Positions 1 through 8,141 of a DNA stretch of 64,000 bases are shown here, piece after piece. Location of the stretch: contig JANMYM010000027.1 in NCBI GenBank assembly GCA_031382085.1, positions 106,085-170,084 of the forward strand, given 5' to 3'. The stretch comes from UBA964 sp031382085. GTDB lineage: Bacteria > Pseudomonadota > Gammaproteobacteria > Steroidobacterales > Steroidobacteraceae. Made by a program: the position numbers and the translations under genes. Numbering within the stretch: the stretch's first letter is position 1; every line of letters starts with the position of its first letter. Below the pieces are notes generated by a model. It made no database searches. It saw only the letters and a program-made list of their open reading frames with translations, and was not told the origin of the DNA.

Positions 1-402
1 CGCCTCGACCGGACTAACAAAAAGCTCGGCGATCTGGCGTTTGTCGATGTCACGGGCCGCGTTGCCCACGCAATCATGGACCTGTGCGGCGAGCCCGATG
101 CGATGACCCATCCGGAAGGGATGCAAATCAAGGTTTCTCGTCAGGAGCTATCTCGTCTCGTAGGCTGCTCGCGTGAAATGGCGGGCCGCGTACTCAAGGT
201 GCTGGAAGATCAGGGCCTGCTGCGCGCCACCGGCAAAACCATCGTGGTGTTTAACGCACGTCCCAAGATGAAAACCCGTCCGGTGGTGGTGCCTGTCAAG
301 GGCACGATGGCCAAGGGGCCGGTCAGCGTCGGCAATACCGCGCTGGCACAGAACCTGGAAGAAGACGCGGACGAGGATGACGACTGGGACGACGAAGCGT
401 AG
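1..402 (+). CDS. crp: cAMP receptor protein (Crp/Vfr family), C-terminal part
   Basis: This is the 3' portion of a global cAMP-dependent transcription regulator; the open frame runs in from the left edge, so the start and most of the cyclic-nucleotide domain are missing. The visible part begins in the hinge/DNA-binding region and matches E. coli CRP closely, including LAFVDVTGR, DAMTHPEGMQIK and the recognition helix VGCSREMAGRVLKVLEDQ, followed by GKTIVVF. The protein continues about 46 residues past the usual CRP C-terminus with a Pro/Lys/Val-rich linker and a very acidic end (11 of the last 14 residues are Asp or Glu). It converges on yceH, with only about 30 bp between the stops. Confidence 0.9.
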   Translation, partial: RLDRTNKKLGDLAFVDVTGRVAHAIMDLCGEPDAMTHPEGMQIKVSRQELSRLVGCSREMAGRVLKVLEDQGLLRATGKTIVVFNARPKMKTRPVVVPVKGTMAKGPVSVGNTALAQNLEEDADEDDDWDDEA

Positions 403-433
403 TTGTTAGCTCGCTGTAATGAATCGGCAGGCC

Positions 434-1078
434 TCAGGCGCTGCGTAGCGCCGCGACTTCGCGCCGCAGTGCCTCAAGTTCACGCTCGAGCGTCGTGACA
501 CGCGCCTCCAGGTCCTGATCGGATGGCGGCATCGCGGCTGACGTTTCCGGCTCGGCTGCCAATTCGATGGCGCCCGACAGCAAATGCATATAGCGCGATT
601 CGCGCTCGCCCTTGCTGCGTGGCAGGCGTACGATCAGCGGACTGCTATCGCGCGTCATCATTTCATTGAGGGCTGTCTCAACCTCGGCGAGGTCCGCAAA
701 TTCGCACAGCCGATTGGTGCGGGTACGCAGTTCGGCGATGGTCTGCGGCCCGCGCAGCAGCATGACGCAGAGAATGCCGCGTTCCTGCGCTGTTACCTTA
801 ATCTCGCTGAATTCGGTGCCCACCAGGCGATGCTGGTATTTCATGACGCGGCTGCCGAAACCGCTTTTTTCGTAGACCAGGTGTTTCTTGGCCAAGCGGT
901 CTAACTCAGCCTGTACGTCAGCATCGCTGACAGCCATCACAGGATCCCGGTTGGTCTTCTGATTGACGGCCGCGGTCAGGGAATTGAGCGACAGCGGATA
1001 CTGATCCGGCGTGGTCAGTTCTTTCTCGATCAGGCAGCCAATGAGCCGCGCTTCCAGCGCTGTTAGCTCGACCTTCAC
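434..1078 (-). CDS. yceH: YceH family protein (UPF0502/DUF480)
   Basis: The product is a 214-residue member of the YceH (DUF480) family, whose role is not firmly known. Two winged-helix-like halves are visible: the opening VELTALEARLIGCLIEKE and the second half with SEIKVTAQERGILCVMLLRGPQT. A C-terminal leucine/arginine coiled coil (LEARVTTLERELEALRRE) ends it, as in the E. coli protein of 215 residues. I chose a GTG start about 10 nt after the rpe stop with GAGGG just upstream. The frame stays open further upstream inside rpe, but that stretch is a low-complexity antifamily sequence. It is probably co-transcribed with rpe. Confidence 0.85.
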   Translation of the reverse strand: MKVELTALEARLIGCLIEKELTTPDQYPLSLNSLTAAVNQKTNRDPVMAVSDADVQAELDRLAKKHLVYEKSGFGSRVMKYQHRLVGTEFSEIKVTAQERGILCVMLLRGPQTIAELRTRTNRLCEFADLAEVETALNEMMTRDSSPLIVRLPRSKGERESRYMHLLSGAIELAAEPETSAAMPPSDQDLEARVTTLERELEALRREVAALRSA

Positions 1079-1088
1079 CGGGCCCTCG

Positions 1089-1754
1089 TCATCGACCAAT
1101 GGCCTTGCGCATCGCGGCGATGGTGCCTGCGTAGTCGGGTGTGCTGAAAATCGCCGAACCCGCGACGAACGTGTCCGCGCCGGCCGCGGCGATCGCCGCA
1201 ATGTTGTCGAGCTTGACGCCGCCATCGATCTCGAGGCGGACCGCGCGCCCGCTTGCATCAATGCGCCGGCGCGCGTCGCGCAATTTATCTAACACGCTGG
1301 GGATGAACTGCTGGCCACCGAAACCCGGGTTCACCGACATCAGCAGCAGCATGTCGATCTGGCCCAGGGTGTAGTCGAGAAAATCGAGCGGCGTTGCCGG
1401 ATTGAACACCAGGCCCGGCTTGCAACCGCACTCGCGAATCAGCGCGATGCTGCGGTCGACATGTTCACTCGCTTCCGGGTGAAAGGTGATGTACGTGGCG
1501 CCGGCCCTGGCGAAGTCCGGCACGATGCGATCCACCGGCCGAACCATCAGGTGCACATCAATAGGCGCCTTGACGCCATGCTTGCGCAGCGCCTCGCATA
1601 CCAGCGGCCCGATTGTCAGGTTTGGCACGTAGTGATTGTCCATGACATCGAAGTGCACGATGTCAGCGCCCGCTGCGAGCACCGCATCGACTTCAGCGCC
1701 GAGACGCGCAAAATCCGCGGACAAAATTGAGGGCGCGATCCAGGGGGTTTGCAT
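1089..1754 (-). CDS. rpe: ribulose-phosphate 3-epimerase
   Basis: The enzyme interconverts ribulose 5-phosphate and xylulose 5-phosphate in the pentose phosphate pathway in the cytosol. The 221-residue TIM barrel has the family landmarks: IAPSILSADFARLG at the N-terminus, HFDVMDNHYVPNLTIGP with metal-binding His/Asp, DVHLMV, MSVNPGFGGQQFI, and LEIDGGV near the C-terminal phosphate site. The length equals the E. coli enzyme (225). It is upstream of yceH on the same strand, with a gap of about 10 nt. Confidence 0.96.
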   Translation of the reverse strand: MQTPWIAPSILSADFARLGAEVDAVLAAGADIVHFDVMDNHYVPNLTIGPLVCEALRKHGVKAPIDVHLMVRPVDRIVPDFARAGATYITFHPEASEHVDRSIALIRECGCKPGLVFNPATPLDFLDYTLGQIDMLLLMSVNPGFGGQQFIPSVLDKLRDARRRIDASGRAVRLEIDGGVKLDNIAAIAAAGADTFVAGSAIFSTPDYAGTIAAMRKAIGR

Positions 1755-1777
1755 GGCGCGGGAAGTATAGCCTGCCG

Positions 1778-2611
1778 TCAGTTGGCGATGCCTCGCCTGG
1801 CGCGTATCACGTCCCAGGCCTCGATGATCTGCTGCGTGCGCTGCTTGGCGTGTTCCAGCATCGACTCGGGCAGGCCATTGGCCTTGAGCTTGTCGGGATG
1901 ATGCCGGCTCAACTGACGGCGATAGGCTTTTTCGACATCCGCGTCCGTGGCTGTTGGCCCCACTTCCAGTACCCGGTAGGCATCGGCCAGCTTCTCGCTG
2001 TCGTTAGCCTGCCGCGCGGCGCCGCCGCGTGCGCCCTGGCCGGCGCGCAACCTCAGCACCGCCTCGAGGTGCGCGAACTCGATGCTGCCAATGCCGAAGA
2101 GCGTGGCAATGCGCCCGAGCCGCCGACGCGCCGTGCCGCGCATGTCGCTGCCCTGCAGCGAGGCGCGCACCTGGATTTCCAGAAACGCCAGCATTAGATC
2201 AGGCCTGCCAGCGCAGGCTTTGCGAAGCGCGAGCATCACGGCCTCGAGATTGAAATCCGGCTCCTTGCCGCGCCGATACGCGGTGATCGCGGCCTCGGTC
2301 TGCGCGGCATCGAGCCGCAGGTCCGACATCACGGCCCGGGCCGCGGCAATTTCCGCCTCGGAAACATGACCATCCGCCTTGGCGACATGGCCCATGACCT
2401 CGAAAGTATTGCGGAAAAATCGCTCGGCAATCGCATCGGCATCGCCAGGCTCAGCCGCGGCGCGCTCAATTTCAGGATCGTGTGATGCGTCGCTCGAAGG
2501 CCGCTGGTAATCGAACCAGTGGCCGACGATGATGCCAATCACTGCGCCCAGTGGCCGGCGCGTAACCAGCAGGCCAACAAGTCCACCCAGCAGTTTCCCC
2601 GTCCAATTCAT
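1778..2611 (-). CDS. djlA: DjlA-type membrane-anchored DnaJ co-chaperone
   Basis: This is a 277-residue co-chaperone expected to recruit DnaK at the inner membrane. It opens with one hydrophobic, glycine-rich membrane segment (residues about 7-33). A TerB-like all-helical domain follows (about 60-170, with HVAKADGHVSEAEIAAARAVM typical of the acidic TerB motif). A C-terminal J domain of about 65 residues contains the HPD tripeptide in SRHHPDKL. Domain order and length match E. coli DjlA (271 residues). Its start lies only 17 bp from the purC start on the opposite strand, so the two promoters must overlap coding sequence. Confidence 0.9.
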   Translation of the reverse strand: MNWTGKLLGGLVGLLVTRRPLGAVIGIIVGHWFDYQRPSSDASHDPEIERAAAEPGDADAIAERFFRNTFEVMGHVAKADGHVSEAEIAAARAVMSDLRLDAAQTEAAITAYRRGKEPDFNLEAVMLALRKACAGRPDLMLAFLEIQVRASLQGSDMRGTARRRLGRIATLFGIGSIEFAHLEAVLRLRAGQGARGGAARQANDSEKLADAYRVLEVGPTATDADVEKAYRRQLSRHHPDKLKANGLPESMLEHAKQRTQQIIEAWDVIRARRGIAN

Positions 2612-2628
2612 CCTGCAATACTAGCGGA

Positions 2629-3522
2629 ATGCAATCTGACACCAGTCCCGTGCACAGCACCAATCTGCACGCACTCGAAAAAATTCACACCGGCAAGGTG
2701 CGCGATATCTACGCGGTCGACGCCGACACCATGTTGATCGTGACCACGGACCGGCTGTCCGCCTTTGACGTGGTCATGCCCGACCCGATCCCGGGCAAGG
2801 GCCAGGTACTGAACGAAATCAGTCTGTTCTGGTTTGCACGCACCGGGCATCTGGTTGCCAACCACCTAACACACCGGACCCTGGATAGCCTGCCGCTGGA
2901 TACCGCGGAGCGCGCCATGCTGACAGGACGGGCCGTGCTGGTGCGGCGCCTGAAGGCCTTGCCACTGGAGGCCGTAGTGCGCGGTTACCTCATCGGGTCG
3001 GGCTGGAAGGACTACCAGCAAACCGGCGCCATCTGTGGCATCCAGCTGCCGGCCGGGCTGGCGCAGGCCGCCAAGCTGCCACAGCCGATTTTCACGCCAG
3101 CGACCAAGGCGGCCGCCGGCGAGCATGACGAGAATGTGTCCTTCGAGGTCATCGCTGGCGTGATCGGCGCGGCACGGGCCGCGGAGGTGCGCTCGGCCGC
3201 GATACGTCTGTACGAATTTGCCCGCGATCACGCCGCCGCACGCGGCATCATCATCGCCGACACGAAGTTTGAATTTGGCATCGATACCGCGGACCAGCTG
3301 ACCCTAATCGATGAAGTACTAACGCCAGACTCCTCGCGTTTCTGGCCAGCGGATACCTACCGGACCGGCATCAGTCCGCCATCCTTCGACAAACAGTTTG
3401 TGCGCGACTATTTGGAGACGCTGGACTGGAACAAGAAAGCGCCGGGACCGAAACTGCCGCCCGACATTATTGCCAGGACCAGCGCCAACTATCAGGAAGC
3501 CTTGCGTCGTCTGACCGCCTGA
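2629..3522 (+). CDS. purC: SAICAR synthetase (phosphoribosylaminoimidazole-succinocarboxamide synthase)
   Basis: The enzyme joins CAIR and aspartate with ATP in de novo purine synthesis. At 297 residues it is the longer, yeast Ade1-like form rather than the 237-residue E. coli form. Visible motifs are GKVRDIYAVDADTMLIVTTDR (nucleotide-binding beta strands), SAFDVVMPDPIPGKG, VRGYLIGSGWKDYQ, and DTKFEFGID with LTLIDEVLTPDSSRFW. The start used is ATG; a GTG seven codons in is an alternative. purE and purK lie 4 kb further on the same strand rather than adjacent. Confidence 0.95.
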   Translation: MQSDTSPVHSTNLHALEKIHTGKVRDIYAVDADTMLIVTTDRLSAFDVVMPDPIPGKGQVLNEISLFWFARTGHLVANHLTHRTLDSLPLDTAERAMLTGRAVLVRRLKALPLEAVVRGYLIGSGWKDYQQTGAICGIQLPAGLAQAAKLPQPIFTPATKAAAGEHDENVSFEVIAGVIGAARAAEVRSAAIRLYEFARDHAAARGIIIADTKFEFGIDTADQLTLIDEVLTPDSSRFWPADTYRTGISPPSFDKQFVRDYLETLDWNKKAPGPKLPPDIIARTSANYQEALRRLTA

Positions 3523-3531
3523 GCGCGCTAC

Positions 3532-4335
3532 CTAACGGCGCGCCCAGGCGGCGATGACCTGATGCAGGGCGCGCACACCGTCGGTCAGCGCTGCAGGACC
3601 CGGCTGCAGGATGATTGACGACTTGATCTCGTGCAGTTCGCCGTCGCGCACCGCCGGCACGTCCTGCCAGCCTGGCCGCGCGCGCACCCGCTCGGGCCGG
3701 AATTTCTTGCCGCACCAGGAGCCGAAAACGATATCCGGCGCGCGTCGCGGCACCTCGAGCGGATCCGCGATGATGCGATTCTTGCCTAACGACTCGCGCG
3801 CCAGTTCCGGAAAACAATCGTCCCCGCCGGCAAGAGTCACCAGCTCGGAGACCCATTGGATGCAGGAAAACTGTGGCTCGTCCCATTCCTCGAAATAGAC
3901 CCGTGGCCGGCGCGACAAGGTGCGCGCCGCGGCGGCGATGTCATCCAGTCCCAACTGCAATTGCGTGGCGAGCCCGCGCGCCCTGGCGTCGCAGCCCAGC
4001 AGCCCGCCGATCGCCAGGATGGAGCGAAAAATACCGGCGATGCTGCGCTGGTTGAACACATGCACATCCAGCCCCACGCGCACCAGACTGGCCGCGATAT
4101 CCGCCTGCAAGTCGGAAAAAGCTAACACCAGGTCGGGCCGCAACGCGACGATTTTTTCGATCTTGGCGGTGGTGAAAGCCGATACGCGCGGCTTTTCGCG
4201 CCGCGCCCGCGGTGGGCGCACGGTAAAGCCCGATATGCCGACAATCCGGCGTTCTTCGCCCAGCAGATATATCGTCTCGGTTGTCTCCTCGGTCAGGCAG
4301 ACAATACGTTGCGGGTAATGATCCGGAGCAGTCAT
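3532..4335 (-). CDS. BtuF-like cobalamin/iron-siderophore binding protein without signal peptide
   Basis: The 267-residue protein has the class III periplasmic binding protein fold of BtuF/FhuD. It starts PQRIVCLTEETTETIYLLG, followed by RIVGISGF, then KIEKIVALRPDLVLAFSD and the central helix region. A WDEPQF and ITLAGGDDCF-type segment follows in the second lobe (here VTLAGGDDCFPE). No N-terminal hydrophobic segment or lipobox is visible, so it appears cytosolic. No permease or ATPase partner is nearby. Its ligand cannot be read from sequence. The start is 28 bp from the divergent YihY gene. Confidence 0.75.
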   Translation of the reverse strand: MTAPDHYPQRIVCLTEETTETIYLLGEERRIVGISGFTVRPPRARREKPRVSAFTTAKIEKIVALRPDLVLAFSDLQADIAASLVRVGLDVHVFNQRSIAGIFRSILAIGGLLGCDARARGLATQLQLGLDDIAAAARTLSRRPRVYFEEWDEPQFSCIQWVSELVTLAGGDDCFPELARESLGKNRIIADPLEVPRRAPDIVFGSWCGKKFRPERVRARPGWQDVPAVRDGELHEIKSSIILQPGPAALTDGVRALHQVIAAWARR

Positions 4336-4363
4336 TTTTCGAGTATGTCATGCTTGCCGGCGC

Positions 4364-5686
4364 ATGTTCGAACCGCTCTGGACGCTGCTGGATCGTGTGC
4401 TTTTTGGCCCTCTGTCCGCGGGCCACGGAGCGCCTGCGCAGCGCGCCCTCACTTTGATGTTGCGCATTCTGCGCTACCCGTTTGCCGTGCTGCGCGACCT
4501 GTCGCGCGGGCAGATAAATTTGCATGCGATGGGCCTGGTGTACACCACCCTGCTGTCCATCATCCCGCTGATCGCTTTTACATTCGCGATTCTCAAGTTG
4601 TTTGGTGCGCATCGCGAACTCGAGCCTGTAATCTTTGAATTTTTCCGGCCGCTGGGCGCGGACGCCGGGCGGGTCACCAGCAACATCATGCAGTTCGCCG
4701 AAGGCGTGTCGAGCGGTCTGTTAGGTTCGGTCGGCCTCGCGCTGTTGCTGTGGACCCTGATCCGCACCATCCAGCGGATCGAAAACAGTTTCAATTTCCT
4801 GTGGCGCGTCCAGAAGCCACGCAGCATTGGCAGGCGTGTCGCGGAATATGTTGGCCTGATCGTGCTGGGCCCGTTGTTGCTGGTCACGTTCATCGCGCTG
4901 GCACATGCGGCGATTGAAACCGAGGCTGCACAGCGCCTTGCCAACCTGCCCGTCCTGGACCAGCTCTGGGCGATAGGTCTGAGTCTGGCGCCCTACCTGA
5001 TGGTCACCGCGATCTTCACCGGGCTTTATCACTACATCCCAAACACCCAGGTGCGCTGGATTCCGGCTCTCGCAGGCGGCCTGGGGGCCGGGATACTGTG
5101 GGCCGCGGTTGGCAAGGTTTTCACCGCCCTGGTGATTTATACGTCGCGCCTGACGCTGGTCTACGCCGGTCTCGCGGTGGTCAGCGCCGCGCTGATCTGG
5201 ACCTATCTGGGCTGGCTGATACTCCTGATCGGCGTGCAGTTGAGTTTCTACGTGCAAAATCCCAACTATCTGCGACTCGGCCTGGTGCCGCTGCGATTGT
5301 CGAACGTCGAACGCGAGGAACTCGCCGTCAGGATGATGTTCCTGATCGCCAAGGCACACCACGAAGGCGCGCGGCGCTGGACGATTGCCGGACTGACGCA
5401 ACGCCTCGGTCTGCCAGCGATCGCGATCGCCGACGTCTCAGGCAGCCTCGAATCCAGTGGCCTGCTGACCCAGAACGACCAGGACGAATTTCTGCCGGGG
5501 CGCGATAGTGCGGATATCAGGCTCACCGAAGTACTGGACGTCGCGCGCAACCAGCGCGCCGGTCATCTGGTGGCGAAGGACATTGTTATTCCGGAAGTGG
5601 ATGCCATTCTCAGGGCATTGAGCGTCAGCTGGCACGCCAGCGTAGGCGACAAGACCCTGCGCGACCTGGTGGCGAACGACAGCTAA
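4364..5686 (+). CDS. YihY/BrkB family inner-membrane protein with C-terminal winged-helix extension
   Basis: The 440-residue protein belongs to the YihY family, formerly mislabelled RNase BN. The first 300 residues carry about six hydrophobic segments, including MGLVYTTLLSIIPLIAFTFA, the GLLGSVGLALLLWTLIRTIQ helix, YLMVTAIFTGLYHYIPNT, and the AGLAVVSAALIWTYLGWLILLIG helix. The last roughly 130 residues are soluble and look like a winged-helix domain (TIAGLTQRLGLP, DVSGSLESSGLL), as in the longer proteobacterial members. Its physiological role is unknown. It is a single gene, divergent from the BtuF-like gene and convergent with pmbA. Confidence 0.88.
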   Translation: MFEPLWTLLDRVLFGPLSAGHGAPAQRALTLMLRILRYPFAVLRDLSRGQINLHAMGLVYTTLLSIIPLIAFTFAILKLFGAHRELEPVIFEFFRPLGADAGRVTSNIMQFAEGVSSGLLGSVGLALLLWTLIRTIQRIENSFNFLWRVQKPRSIGRRVAEYVGLIVLGPLLLVTFIALAHAAIETEAAQRLANLPVLDQLWAIGLSLAPYLMVTAIFTGLYHYIPNTQVRWIPALAGGLGAGILWAAVGKVFTALVIYTSRLTLVYAGLAVVSAALIWTYLGWLILLIGVQLSFYVQNPNYLRLGLVPLRLSNVEREELAVRMMFLIAKAHHEGARRWTIAGLTQRLGLPAIAIADVSGSLESSGLLTQNDQDEFLPGRDSADIRLTEVLDVARNQRAGHLVAKDIVIPEVDAILRALSVSWHASVGDKTLRDLVANDS

Positions 5687-5702
5687 CGAGGCAGGCGCCT
5701 GA

Positions 5703-7049
5703 CTATTCGCCGGCGATGGTCATTTCACTGATAAGGATCGAGCCGGTCTGCAGCGCGCCGCGCCGATCGACATCATCGCCCACCGCCGCGATGGCGCGGT
5801 ACATGTCCTTGAGATTGCCGGCAATCGTGATCTCGTGCACCGGATAGCTGACCACGCCATTCTCGACCCAGAAACCGCTGGCACCACGCGAGTAGTCGCC
5901 GGTGACGCCGTTGACGCCCTGACCCATCATCTCGGTGACCAGCAGGCCGGTCCCCAGTTCTCGCAGCAGCGACTGGCTGCTCAGCGTGCGTGCGCCCGCA
6001 TCGACATACAGATTGTAATTGCCGCCGGCGTTGCCCGTGGTCTTGAGCCCGAGCTTGCGCGCAGAATAACTGCCCATCACGTAGCCATCCAGCACGCCGT
6101 CACGGATCAGCTCCCGATCCCGGGTCGCGACGCCTTCGCTGTCGTAGGGCGCGCTGCCGAGCGCCTTGCTGACATGCGGACGCTCGTGGATATTGAAAAA
6201 CGCGGGCAACACCTGCTGCCCGGCGGCGCCCAGCAGGAAAGTCGACTTACGGTACTGCGCGCCGCCGCGGATCGCGCCTAACAGGTGACCGACCAGGCCG
6301 CGCGCAAGTTCCGCCGCGAACAGCACCGGTGCCTTGCGCGTGCTGAGCTTGCTCGCACCCAGGCGGCGCAGCGCGCGCTGCCCGGCCTGCCGGCCGATGC
6401 TCTCGGCGTTCTCTATATCGGATGGATCGCGTGCGGTTGAATACCAGTAGTCGCGCTGCATGTCGTCGCCATCAACCGCGAGCAGGACACAGCTGATCGA
6501 ATGATTGGACGAGACGATGCCGTCGAGAAACCCATGACTGTTGCCGTAAACCCGTACGCCGCGATGCGTACTAACAGACGCACCCTCGGAATTGCTGAGG
6601 CGCGAATCGAGCACCCGGCCGGCCGCCTCGCATTGCCGCGCCAGCTCAACCGCCGCTTCGGGCTCGATATCCCAGGGATAATCCAGGTCCAGTTGCGGTA
6701 CTTCGCGCACCATGTCAGCGGCATCGGCGAGACCCGCGCATTCATCCACGGCGGTGTAGCGGGCGATCGCCGCGGCCTTGCCGACAGACTCGCGAATCGC
6801 AGCCGCGGAAAAATCCCCGGTGCTGGCGGATCCCTTGCGGTGACCCAGATAGACCGTGACGCTCATGCCCCGATCACGCTGGTATTCGACCGTTTCCACC
6901 TCGCCGAGACGCACCGTGACATTCAGACCCTTTTGCAGGCCGGCGTCGGCATCAGCCTGCGTGGCGCCCAGGCGGCGCGCCTCCGCAAGCGCGATCGAGA
7001 CGACTTCCTTCAGTTCGGGAATGCGCGAGGCATCGACAGGTTGCGACAT
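5703..7049 (-). CDS. pmbA: TldE/PmbA metalloprotease-like subunit
   Basis: PmbA (TldE) is the partner of TldD in a cytosolic protease that degrades unfolded peptides and matures modified peptides such as microcins. The 448-residue product matches E. coli PmbA length (450). Key stretches include EYQRDRGMSVTVYLGHRKGSAST and GAQYRKSTFLLGAAGQQV, and the C-terminal GNYNLYVDAG, MMGQGVNGVTGDYSRGASGFWVENG and VHEITIAGNL. The ATG start (MSQPVDASRIPELK) was chosen over a 92-residue upstream extension that runs into darP on the other strand. tldD lies 3.7 kb away on the same strand, so both subunits are encoded here. Confidence 0.94.
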   Translation of the reverse strand: MSQPVDASRIPELKEVVSIALAEARRLGATQADADAGLQKGLNVTVRLGEVETVEYQRDRGMSVTVYLGHRKGSASTGDFSAAAIRESVGKAAAIARYTAVDECAGLADAADMVREVPQLDLDYPWDIEPEAAVELARQCEAAGRVLDSRLSNSEGASVSTHRGVRVYGNSHGFLDGIVSSNHSISCVLLAVDGDDMQRDYWYSTARDPSDIENAESIGRQAGQRALRRLGASKLSTRKAPVLFAAELARGLVGHLLGAIRGGAQYRKSTFLLGAAGQQVLPAFFNIHERPHVSKALGSAPYDSEGVATRDRELIRDGVLDGYVMGSYSARKLGLKTTGNAGGNYNLYVDAGARTLSSQSLLRELGTGLLVTEMMGQGVNGVTGDYSRGASGFWVENGVVSYPVHEITIAGNLKDMYRAIAAVGDDVDRRGALQTGSILISEMTIAGE

Positions 7050-7091
7050 GACAGAATTGTAGCAGTGCGCTCTAATGCACCGGCCCGCGCT

Positions 7092-7625
7092 ATGCCCCGA
7101 CATCGAAACAAAAGTCCTGTTCGTGAATACGAAGCTCCGGCCTACGACGGCCCGAGCAAGAGTGCGCGCAAGCGCGCTGCACTGGACGCTCAGGCCCTCG
7201 GCACGGAACTGGTCGATCTGCCTGAGGCGCGCTTGCGGGAATTGCCGCTGGACGAGTCGCTGCTTGATGCCATTCTCGCGGCTCGCGCCATCAAGACGCG
7301 CGGCGGGCGCGCCCGCCAGTTGCAATTCATCGGCAAACTGATGCGTAACATCGACGTAACGCCCATTGTCGACAGCCTGGCCGAACCGGCCCGGCTACGC
7401 GCGCTTGAAACCGAGCGCGACAAGCGCATAACCGCCTGGCGCGACCGGTTGCTCAAAGACGGCGAAGTGGCGCTGAAGGCGCTGCGGGAATGGCAGCCGG
7501 ACGCCAATTGCGACTTGTTAGCGCAGGCGCTAGGCCGCGCCCGCGACCCGCGGCTGCCGGAAGCGCAGCAGCTGGGCGCCAAAAGAGAGCTGTTCCGTGC
7601 CTTGCGGACGCTGTTACAGGGCTAG
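7092..7625 (+). CDS. darP: DarP (YjgA/DUF615) ribosome-associated protein
   Basis: This 177-residue protein is a DUF615/YjgA family member; the E. coli protein (183 residues) takes part in 50S subunit assembly. Motifs are the N-terminal KSARKRAALDAQALGTEL, the helical KTRGGRARQLQFIGKLMR signature and the charged C-terminal half ending in KRELFRALRTLLQ. The ATG (MPRHRNKSPVRE) was chosen over a far longer open frame that continues upstream antisense to pmbA. The gene diverges from pmbA with only 42 bp between starts, and co-directional purE follows 27 bp after its stop. Confidence 0.9.
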   Translation: MPRHRNKSPVREYEAPAYDGPSKSARKRAALDAQALGTELVDLPEARLRELPLDESLLDAILAARAIKTRGGRARQLQFIGKLMRNIDVTPIVDSLAEPARLRALETERDKRITAWRDRLLKDGEVALKALREWQPDANCDLLAQALGRARDPRLPEAQQLGAKRELFRALRTLLQG

Positions 7626-7652
7626 CCTGGCGCTCTGGGTTACAATGCCGCG

Positions 7653-8141
7653 ATGACGCACCTGGTCGGCATCATCATGGGTTCGCAGTCCGATTGGGAC
7701 ACAATGCGGCACGCGGCGGACACGCTAACAGAGTTCGGCGTATCCCACGAGGTGCGGGTGGTGTCCGCGCACCGCACTCCGGACCTGCTGTTCGACTATG
7801 CAGCCACTGCCGACGCGCGCGGCCTGGAAGTCATCATCGCGGGCGCTGGCGGTGCCGCGCACCTGCCGGGCATGACGGCCGCCAAGACCACCCTGCCGGT
7901 ACTCGGCGTACCGGTGCAGTCCGCCGCGCTCTCGGGCCTGGACTCGCTGTTGTCGATCGTGCAGATGCCCGCCGGCGTGCCGGTTGCGACCTTCGCCATC
8001 GGCAAGGCCGGCGCCACCAACGCAGCGCTCGCCGCCATCGCCATCCTGGCTAACAAACATCCCGGGTACCGCGAAAAGCTCAAGGATTATCGTGCGCGCC
8101 AGACTGCCAGGGTCCTGGCGGACTCCGATCCGCGCAAATGA
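7653..8141 (+). CDS. purE: N5-carboxyaminoimidazole ribonucleotide mutase (class I PurE)
   Basis: The enzyme converts N5-CAIR to CAIR in purine synthesis. The 162-residue protein shows the complete class I signature: IIMGSQSDWDTM (phosphate and CO2-handling loop), VVSAHRTPDLLFDYA with the catalytic His, IIAGAGGAAHLPGM and the GVPVQSAALSGLDSLLSIVQMP loop. It overlaps purK by four bases (ATGA), so translation of the two is probably coupled. Confidence 0.97.
   Translation: MTHLVGIIMGSQSDWDTMRHAADTLTEFGVSHEVRVVSAHRTPDLLFDYAATADARGLEVIIAGAGGAAHLPGMTAAKTTLPVLGVPVQSAALSGLDSLLSIVQMPAGVPVATFAIGKAGATNAALAAIAILANKHPGYREKLKDYRARQTARVLADSDPRK

Noticed and set aside
437..452. GGCGCT/AGCGCC hairpin at the crp-yceH junction
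   Set aside because: It has a 6-bp stem inside the yceH coding region without a T-run, and is common by chance at this GC content.
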